DNA of 64,000 nt from Bauldia sp. (GTDB lineage Bacteria; Pseudomonadota; Alphaproteobacteria; Rhizobiales; Kaistiaceae). Where the stretch lies: contig JANQRX010000003.1 in assembly GCA_028284325.1 (NCBI GenBank), positions 248,001-312,000 of the forward strand, given 5' to 3'. This document shows, in pieces, positions 57,159-64,000 of this stretch (position 1 is the stretch's first letter; each line of letters starts with the position of its first letter). The notes beneath the pieces are model-generated. The model was not told the DNA's origin and made no database searches. It saw only the letters and a program-made list of their open reading frames with translations. A program made the position numbers and the translations under genes.

Positions 57159-58994
57159 TCAGGTGGCCTCCAAGGCCTCGAGATCGTCGATCAGGCGCTC
57201 GATCACGCTGAGGCCGCGCTGCCAGAAGGACGGCTCGCCGGCATCGAGGCCGAAGGGGGCGAGCAGCTCCTTGTGATGCTTGGTGCCGCCAGCCTTCAGG
57301 AGGTCGAAATACTTCTCCTGGAAGCCGGGCTCGGCGTCCTCGTAGACCGCATAGAGCGAGTTCACCAGACAATCGCCGAAAGCGTAGGCGTAGACGTAGA
57401 ACGGCGCGTGGATGAAGTGGGGGATGTAGCTCCAGAAGGTCTCGTAGCCTGGGCCGAGACGGATCGCCGGCCCGAGGCTCTCCGCCTGGACCTCCATCCA
57501 GATCTCGCCGATCCGGTCGGAGGTGAGTTCGCCGTCGCGGCGCTCGGTGTGGATCTTGCGCTCGAACAGATAGAACGCGATCTGGCGCACCACGGTGTTG
57601 AGCATGTCCTCGACCTTGGCCGCGAGCATGGCCCGCCGTTCCACCGCATCGTCCGCCTGGTCGAGCAGCGCCCGGAAGGTCAGCATCTCGCCGAAGACGC
57701 TGGCCGTTTCCGCCAGCGTCAGCGGCGTCGGCGCCATCAGCGCCCCCTGCGGCGCCGCCAGCACCTGATGGACCCCGTGCCCCAGCTCGTGGGCGAGCGT
57801 CATGACGTCGCGCACCTTGCCCTGGTAGTTGAGGAGCACGTAGGGGTGAACGCTCGGCACAGTCGGGTGCGCGAACGCCCCCGGCGCCTTGCCGGGCCGC
57901 ACCGGCGCGTCGATCCAGCCGTCGTCGAAGAAGCGCTCGGCGATCGCCGCCATGTCGGGCGAGAACCGCTGGTAGGCGTCGAGCACCGTCGTCCGCGCCT
58001 CGGCGAAGTCCACGTCGCGCTTCGGCTGATCCGGCAGCGGTGCGTTGCGGTCCCAATGGTCGAGCGCGTCGCGGCCGTACCAGCGCGCTTTCAGCGCGTA
58101 GTAGCGGTGAGAGAGTTTCGGATAAGCCTCCCGGACGGCCGCGACCAGCGCCGCCACGACCTCCGGCTCGACCCGGTTCGCCAGGTGGCGCGATCCGGCG
58201 ACATCGTCGAAGCCGCGCCAGCGGTCGGAGATTTCCTTGTCCTTGGCCAACGTGTTGGTGATGTGGGTGAACAGCCGGAGATTGTCGCCAAACGTCGCGG
58301 CAAGCGCGTCGGCCGCTGCCTTGCGCTGATCGACGTCGGGCTCCTGCAGTAGATTGAGCGTCGGCTCGATCGCCAGGCTCTTGCCGTCGACGTCGAATCT
58401 GAGCGCCGTCATGGTTTCGTCGAACAGACGGTTCCAGGCCCCCCGCCCCGTCACCGAGATCTCGTGGAAGAGCAGTTCGACCCGGTCTTCGAGCTGGTAG
58501 GGGCGCTCGCGCCGCACGTCCTCGATCCACGGCCGGTAATGGTTCAGATCGGCATCGGCGAGCGCGGCCTCCATCGTCGCCTCGTCGATGCGGTTGAGTT
58601 CCAGCGGGAAGAACAGGAGATGGGCGCTGATCGCCGTGAGCTTCTCCTGCATGTCGCCGTAGAACTTCGACCGCACCGGATCGGACGTGTCACCGGCGTG
58701 GAGGAGACCGGCGAACGACATCACCTTTCCGAGCGTCTCCTGGAGCGCCTCGAACCGCCGGATCGCCGAGGCGAGCCCAGCACCCGCTTCCTCGCCCGTG
58801 GCGATGGCTTCCAGCTTGCCCTTGTAGTCGGTCTCGAAAGCCTTGGAATCGCTTTCGCTGGCGGCGAGGTCGCGAGCGAGGTCAGGGTCGTCAGGCGAGG
58901 CGTACAGGTCGCCGAGATCCCATTCAGGGAGGTCGGTCTGCGGTCCACCGGCGGGCGAAGCTCCGTCGGTGGACGTCACAATCATCGGGCGCAT
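57159..58994 (-). CDS. pepF: M3-family oligoendopeptidase (PepF type)
   Basis: A 611-residue zinc metallopeptidase that degrades small peptides in the cytoplasm. The zinc motif HELGH is at 402-406 within VMTLAHELGHGVHQVLA, and the third ligand is in LTLAETASVFGEML. The N-terminal PepF-type domain (about 60-200) has WDLGDLYASPDDP at its start. Length is normal for PepF. ATG 58985 (MIVTST) is an alternative start. It is divergent from the NtrC-type regulator with a 228-base gap in which I see no strong element. Confidence 0.93.
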   Translation of the reverse strand: MRPMIVTSTDGASPAGGPQTDLPEWDLGDLYASPDDPDLARDLAASESDSKAFETDYKGKLEAIATGEEAGAGLASAIRRFEALQETLGKVMSFAGLLHAGDTSDPVRSKFYGDMQEKLTAISAHLLFFPLELNRIDEATMEAALADADLNHYRPWIEDVRRERPYQLEDRVELLFHEISVTGRGAWNRLFDETMTALRFDVDGKSLAIEPTLNLLQEPDVDQRKAAADALAATFGDNLRLFTHITNTLAKDKEISDRWRGFDDVAGSRHLANRVEPEVVAALVAAVREAYPKLSHRYYALKARWYGRDALDHWDRNAPLPDQPKRDVDFAEARTTVLDAYQRFSPDMAAIAERFFDDGWIDAPVRPGKAPGAFAHPTVPSVHPYVLLNYQGKVRDVMTLAHELGHGVHQVLAAPQGALMAPTPLTLAETASVFGEMLTFRALLDQADDAVERRAMLAAKVEDMLNTVVRQIAFYLFERKIHTERRDGELTSDRIGEIWMEVQAESLGPAIRLGPGYETFWSYIPHFIHAPFYVYAYAFGDCLVNSLYAVYEDAEPGFQEKYFDLLKAGGTKHHKELLAPFGLDAGEPSFWQRGLSVIERLIDDLEALEAT

Positions 58995-59222
58995 TGAACA
59001 ATCCGGATGGCCAGGGGAAACACAAACGGGCCGGATCGGCCCACGTCGGACAATCTGGGCAAAGGCGGCGCATCTGGCAATGGCCCCGGGGTGTTTCGCC
59101 GGTCTCGACCGGCCGCCGATTCAGGCCCCGTTAACGCGTTGCCCCGATGATCCCGGACGAACGGCGCCCTTCGGCTGATTCGCCGGGTCGTCCGTGATCT
59201 AAATCGGGACACATCCGCCACC

Positions 59223-60734
<1,512 letters not shown>

Positions 60735-60833
60735 GCGGTAAACTCTCCGTGTTGTGGTTGAAAGCGGTAAGATTTTGATCTCTTAAATGCGACGGACCGC
60801 CAAACATCCGAACCTGCACGAGGCTCACGCTTT

Positions 60834-62426
60834 ATGAACGTCCGTCACGCGCTGTCAGCACTTGCCGCTTTTGTCGCGCTTCCGGTTTCCGGCGCCCTCG
60901 CCGACACCACCGTCGCGACCGATCCGGTCGAGCCGATCACCGCTGTCATCAGCCACGTTCTGAGCGACACCGGCCGCGCGGGTGAGTTTCTCAACAAGAA
61001 GGACGGTGCGGCCGTCGCCGAGTTTTATGCGCTGAACGGACATCGGCCGGTCTGGTCGTCCGATCGGGAGCTGACCGAATCGGCGAAGGCCGTGATCGCG
61101 CACCTCCGCGATGCCGCCGCTGACGGTCTCGACCCGACCGATTACCCGACACCGGACGGGACCCGGTTCACGAATATCGTTCAGATGGCGCTGGCCGATG
61201 TCCTGATCAGCCAGTCGGTGCTGACCTACGCCCGCCATGCCTACGGCGGTCGGCTGGACCCGGCCAAGATCAGCAAGAATTTCGACTACAAGCCGAACGT
61301 TCTCGACCCGGTCGACGTGCTGGGCGAGGTGATGTCGGCCGACGACCGCTTGGCGATACTGGCGAGCTACAATCCGCCGCATCCCGAGTTTGCGGACCTG
61401 AAACGGCAGTTGGCCGAGGCGCGGGCGTCCGCGGAGATGCTCCCGCCGGTCATTCCGGACGGCAAGTACATGCAGCTCGGCCGCAAGGACGAGCGCGTGC
61501 CGCTCCTGCGCAAGCGCCTGGGCCTCGATCCGGAGCTCGAGGACGAGCCGACCCTGTTCGACGAGAGCATGGACGTGGCCGTGCGGGCCTATCAGAAGCG
61601 GACCGGACTGTCGGTCGACGGCATCGTCGGCCCCGGCACGCTGGGCATGCTCAATCGGGCCGCCGAGGACCATGAATCGACGATCCTGGTCAACATGGAG
61701 CGCTGGCGGTGGATGCCACGGGAGCTGGGTGATCTCTACGTTCGCGTCAACGTCCCCAACTTCAACCTCGAGATTCGCCGCAACGGCGAGATCTTCCACG
61801 CCACGCGCATCGTCGTCGGCAAGCCGAAGAACCAGACCCCGATCTTCTCCGACGAGATCGAGCATGTCGTGGTCAATCCGACCTGGAACGTCCCGGCCTC
61901 GATCGCGCGCAAGGAGTTCCTGCCGGCCGTGCGACAAAACCGCTCGGCGCTCAACGGGTACAACGTCTACGCCAACATCAACGGCCGCTTCCGCCGCGTC
62001 GATCCGACCTTCGTCAACTGGTCGACCGTCGACATGCGCCGGATCCAGATCAAGCAGCCGCCGGGCCGCCGCAACGCGCTTGGTCAGGTGAAGTTCATGT
62101 TCCCCAACCGGCATGCGGTCTATCTGCACGACACGCCGTCCAAGAGCCTGTTCAAAAAGGACTATCGCGCCTACAGCCACGGTTGCATGCGCGTGAACAA
62201 CCCTTGGGATTTCGCCGAGGCGCTGCTGGACGCCGATCCGAAACTGAGTGGCGAACTGCTCAAGAAGATGGTCGGCGGCCGCGAACAGCAGCTGAACCTG
62301 GAGCGCCATATCCCGGTCCACATCACCTACTTCACGGCCTGGATCGACGATGGCGAGAGCCTGCAAATCCGCAGCGACCTCTACGGCCATGATGCGCGCA
62401 TGAAGTCGGCGCTTGGCCTCACCTGA
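60834..62426 (+). CDS. L,D-transpeptidase (YcbB/LdtD type)
   Basis: A 530-residue periplasmic enzyme that makes 3-3 crosslinks in peptidoglycan or attaches proteins to it. A signal peptide (1-23, ending GALA-D) precedes a scaffold domain (FYALNGHRPVWSSD). A peptidoglycan-binding domain follows at about 215-280 (FDESMDVAVRAYQKRTGLSVDGIV). The YkuD catalytic domain (about 300-490) has the signature SHGCMRVNNPWDFAE with catalytic Cys451. ATG 60834. The next gene is a DUF882 peptidase-like protein, the usual neighbour. Confidence 0.94.
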   Translation: MNVRHALSALAAFVALPVSGALADTTVATDPVEPITAVISHVLSDTGRAGEFLNKKDGAAVAEFYALNGHRPVWSSDRELTESAKAVIAHLRDAAADGLDPTDYPTPDGTRFTNIVQMALADVLISQSVLTYARHAYGGRLDPAKISKNFDYKPNVLDPVDVLGEVMSADDRLAILASYNPPHPEFADLKRQLAEARASAEMLPPVIPDGKYMQLGRKDERVPLLRKRLGLDPELEDEPTLFDESMDVAVRAYQKRTGLSVDGIVGPGTLGMLNRAAEDHESTILVNMERWRWMPRELGDLYVRVNVPNFNLEIRRNGEIFHATRIVVGKPKNQTPIFSDEIEHVVVNPTWNVPASIARKEFLPAVRQNRSALNGYNVYANINGRFRRVDPTFVNWSTVDMRRIQIKQPPGRRNALGQVKFMFPNRHAVYLHDTPSKSLFKKDYRAYSHGCMRVNNPWDFAEALLDADPKLSGELLKKMVGGREQQLNLERHIPVHITYFTAWIDDGESLQIRSDLYGHDARMKSALGLT

Positions 62427-62565
62427 GGATTTCAGTAGAAAGTCTAACGAAATTGGGGCGTTAGCCCGCGACTGGGCTTGCCGCCGCGCCACCATGCTGC
62501 CACGATCCGTGGGTAGGTGGCACGAGTGGCTTGCGCAAACGGAAGGTTGTGCGCGCGCCAAGGGG

Positions 62566-62581
62566 TAAATCAGTCGTTAAC
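62566..62581. promoter_or_regulatory. Near-match CtrA box upstream of DUF882 gene
   Basis: TAAA-TCAGTCG-TTAAC differs from TTAA-N7-TTAAC by one base in the first half-site. It lies 54 bases upstream of the DUF882 start in the 209-base gap after the L,D-transpeptidase gene. The rest of that gap shows only a weak AGCCC/GGGCT repeat near 62466. Confidence 0.4.
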
Positions 62582-62635
62582 CCTGTCGGGTTGATGATGG
62601 ATTGTTGACGTTTGCCACGTGGGGAATCGGGCGAC

Positions 62636-64000
62636 GTGAGTTCAAGCGGCCATTCGCGGCCTTGGCGACCCGGGCGCCCCGGGCGAGGCTTCGCGCGCGC
62701 CTGCGCGGCGACCTTGGCCGCTGTTCTGCTGGTCTCGCCACTCGGCCAGGTCACCGCCCTTCCCGGCGAGCGCGCGCTCAAGCTCTTCAACATCCACACC
62801 AAGGAACGGGACACCATCGTCTTCCGGCGCGGCGGCCGCTACGACGCCCAAGGCCTGAAGAAGATCAACGCCTTCCTGCGTGACTGGCGCCGCGACGAGC
62901 CCACCAAGATGGACCCGGTCCTCCTCGACCTCGTCTGGGAGGTCTATCAGCGCTCCGGCTCGCGGGAACACATCCACGTCGTGTCGGGCTACCGGTCGCC
63001 GGCCACCAACGGCCAACTGCGCCGGCGGTCGAAGGGCGTGGCGAAGAACAGCCTCCACACCAGGGGCCGGGCGATGGATTTCTACCTGCCCGACGTCAAG
63101 CTCGCGAAGCTGCGCGAGCTCGGCCTGAAAATCCAGGTGGGCGGTGTCGGCTACTATCCGCGCTCGGGCGCGCCGTTCGTGCATATGGACACCGGCAATG
63201 TGCGCCACTGGCCGCGCATGTCGCGCCAGCAGCTCGCCCGCGTCTTCCCCGACGGGAAGACCATGCATATTCCCTCCGACGGCAAGCCGCTGTCCGGCTA
63301 TGCTGTCGCCAAGGCGGAAATAAAGGCACGCAAATCGCGCCTTGGCCGCACCGCCGTGGCCAGCGTTGCGGCCCCGGCTCCGGCAACCCCCCCGGCCCCC
63401 GCCACGCCGTCCACCACGGCCAGCGATCCGCTCGTCATCGCCGCGGCCCCGGCCCAGCCGCCGCGTGGCACGCGCCAACTCTCGGTTGCCGTTGCCGCCT
63501 ACGACGCGGAGCCGCCGCCCCTGCCCCGCATCAACCGTCAGCGCGGCTATGAGACCGCCGTGGCGAGCGCCGCGCCGGTGCGCCGCGTGGCCGAGCCCGA
63601 TCCCCTCGCTGCGCTGCTCGCGACCCGCCGCAGCGACGCTCCGGTACGGCTGGCCCAGGACTTCGATTTCGGCACCGCCCAGGATTGGACGGCCCCGAAC
63701 GTGCCGCCCAATCTCGCGGCGGCGATGGCGGAGCGCGACCAGTCGCGGCGCAACGCCTCGCTGCCGATTCCGCCGACCTCGGTCGTGGCGACCATTGACG
63801 TCAACCGGCCGCTGCGCGCCGAGACCATCACCACCGCGGTGATCCGCAACGGCGTCCGCCAGACGATCCCGCGGATTCTCGCCTACGCGCCACCGTCCGG
63901 ACTTGACGAGCTTCCCGAGGTCAACACCGCCAACTCCATCGGCGGCGTTCCCGCACCCCGACTGAACCCGTTGCGCCGTGTCGGCGAGGTCCGCCCCGCG
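62636..64000 (+). CDS. DUF882/M15-like peptidoglycan-associated protein (runs off right edge)
   Basis: A frame open from GTG 62636 to the window end, 455 codons, no stop. A signal-anchor stretch (about residues 20-45, ATLAAVLLVSPLGQVTAL) is followed by a Peptidase_M15_2-type domain (about 46-215). Zinc-binding residues of the D-Ala-D-Ala carboxypeptidase fold are present: HVVSGYRSPATN, SLHTRGRAMDFYL and FVHMDTGN. The rest (about 230-455) is Pro/Ala-rich and low in structure. It is predicted periplasmic, acting on or binding the cell wall next to the L,D-transpeptidase. The true C-terminus is outside the window. Confidence 0.88.
   Translation, partial: MSSSGHSRPWRPGRPGRGFARACAATLAAVLLVSPLGQVTALPGERALKLFNIHTKERDTIVFRRGGRYDAQGLKKINAFLRDWRRDEPTKMDPVLLDLVWEVYQRSGSREHIHVVSGYRSPATNGQLRRRSKGVAKNSLHTRGRAMDFYLPDVKLAKLRELGLKIQVGGVGYYPRSGAPFVHMDTGNVRHWPRMSRQQLARVFPDGKTMHIPSDGKPLSGYAVAKAEIKARKSRLGRTAVASVAAPAPATPPAPATPSTTASDPLVIAAAPAQPPRGTRQLSVAVAAYDAEPPPLPRINRQRGYETAVASAAPVRRVAEPDPLAALLATRRSDAPVRLAQDFDFGTAQDWTAPNVPPNLAAAMAERDQSRRNASLPIPPTSVVATIDVNRPLRAETITTAVIRNGVRQTIPRILAYAPPSGLDELPEVNTANSIGGVPAPRLNPLRRVGEVRPA

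Noticed and set aside
60855-62561. A 568-codon leftward frame opposite the L,D-transpeptidase
   Set aside because: Antisense shadow; the rightward frame has signal peptide and catalytic motif.

Overview
The window is a GC-rich, gene-dense stretch of chromosome from an alphaproteobacterium, most likely from the Hyphomicrobiales (Rhizobiales) or a near relative. The evidence is the gene content and order. There is a ruvC-ruvA-ruvB-ybgC-tolQRAB-pal-cpoB-tilS-ftsH run, zapA followed by 6S RNA and 5-formyltetrahydrofolate cyclo-ligase, a three-gene pntA1-pntA2-pntB transhydrogenase, a 50-residue aa3-type cytochrome oxidase subunit IV, and the lineage-typical families DUF1013 (TrcR), DUF1192, DUF1465, DUF465 and DUF4164. 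Sequences matching the CtrA box (TTAA-N7-TTAA) also fit. I see no insertion sequence, prophage, CRISPR array or plasmid function. The region reads as core genome.

Layout. 1-3.9 kb: the 5' end of an exported protein, a glutathione S-transferase, tRNA-Glu, a small membrane protein divergent from rluD, and rpoH. 3.9-12 kb: a LysR regulator divergent from an NmrA-type gene, an uncharacterised membrane protein, purA, and two divergent GT39 glycosyltransferases. 12-20.4 kb: serA and serC behind a candidate serC-motif leader, an AfuABC/Fbp-type ABC transporter, and an outer-membrane barrel. 20.7-34.9 kb: a long leftward block with ftsH, tilS, the Tol-Pal envelope system, Holliday-junction genes, yebC, ymdB and the cyclo-ligase, interrupted by one rightward DksA-type gene. 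34.9-35.8 kb: 6S RNA, zapA and a DUF4164 gene. 36-46.8 kb: a rightward metabolic run (tkt, gap, pgk, fba, a ThiE-like protein, a Sel1-repeat protein, an inositol-phosphatase-family protein), a MotA/MotB-like stator pair, and rpmE. 46.8-53.8 kb: DUF1465, a candidate small RNA behind a CtrA box, DUF1192, trcR, a VOC protein plus WYL regulator operon, two divergent DUF465 genes, purEK, rpsU and a TPR lipoprotein. 53.8-64 kb: pntBA, cytochrome oxidase subunit IV, an M3 oligopeptidase, an NtrC-type regulator, an L,D-transpeptidase, and a DUF882 (M15-like) protein that runs off the right edge.

How the genes fit together. The main theme is envelope growth and division: Tol-Pal, CpoB, ZapA, FtsH, L,D-transpeptidase, the DUF882 protein and a possible second stator complex. 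A second theme is cell-cycle transcription control: TrcR and candidate CtrA boxes upstream of tolQ, the outer-membrane barrel, the DUF882 gene and a candidate small RNA. The rest is central metabolism (serine, purines, lower glycolysis and pentose-phosphate, transhydrogenase) and housekeeping.

The observations I rate highest are the unannotated CtrA-box small-RNA candidate at 47.48-47.61 kb, a TolA whose middle domain is a Pro-Glu repeat resembling TonB, the 11-bp dyad upstream of the VOC/WYL operon, the candidate serC leader RNA, and the MotAB-like pair at 44.4-46.5 kb. Boundaries of RNA elements, promoters and operators come from reading the sequence only and are approximate.
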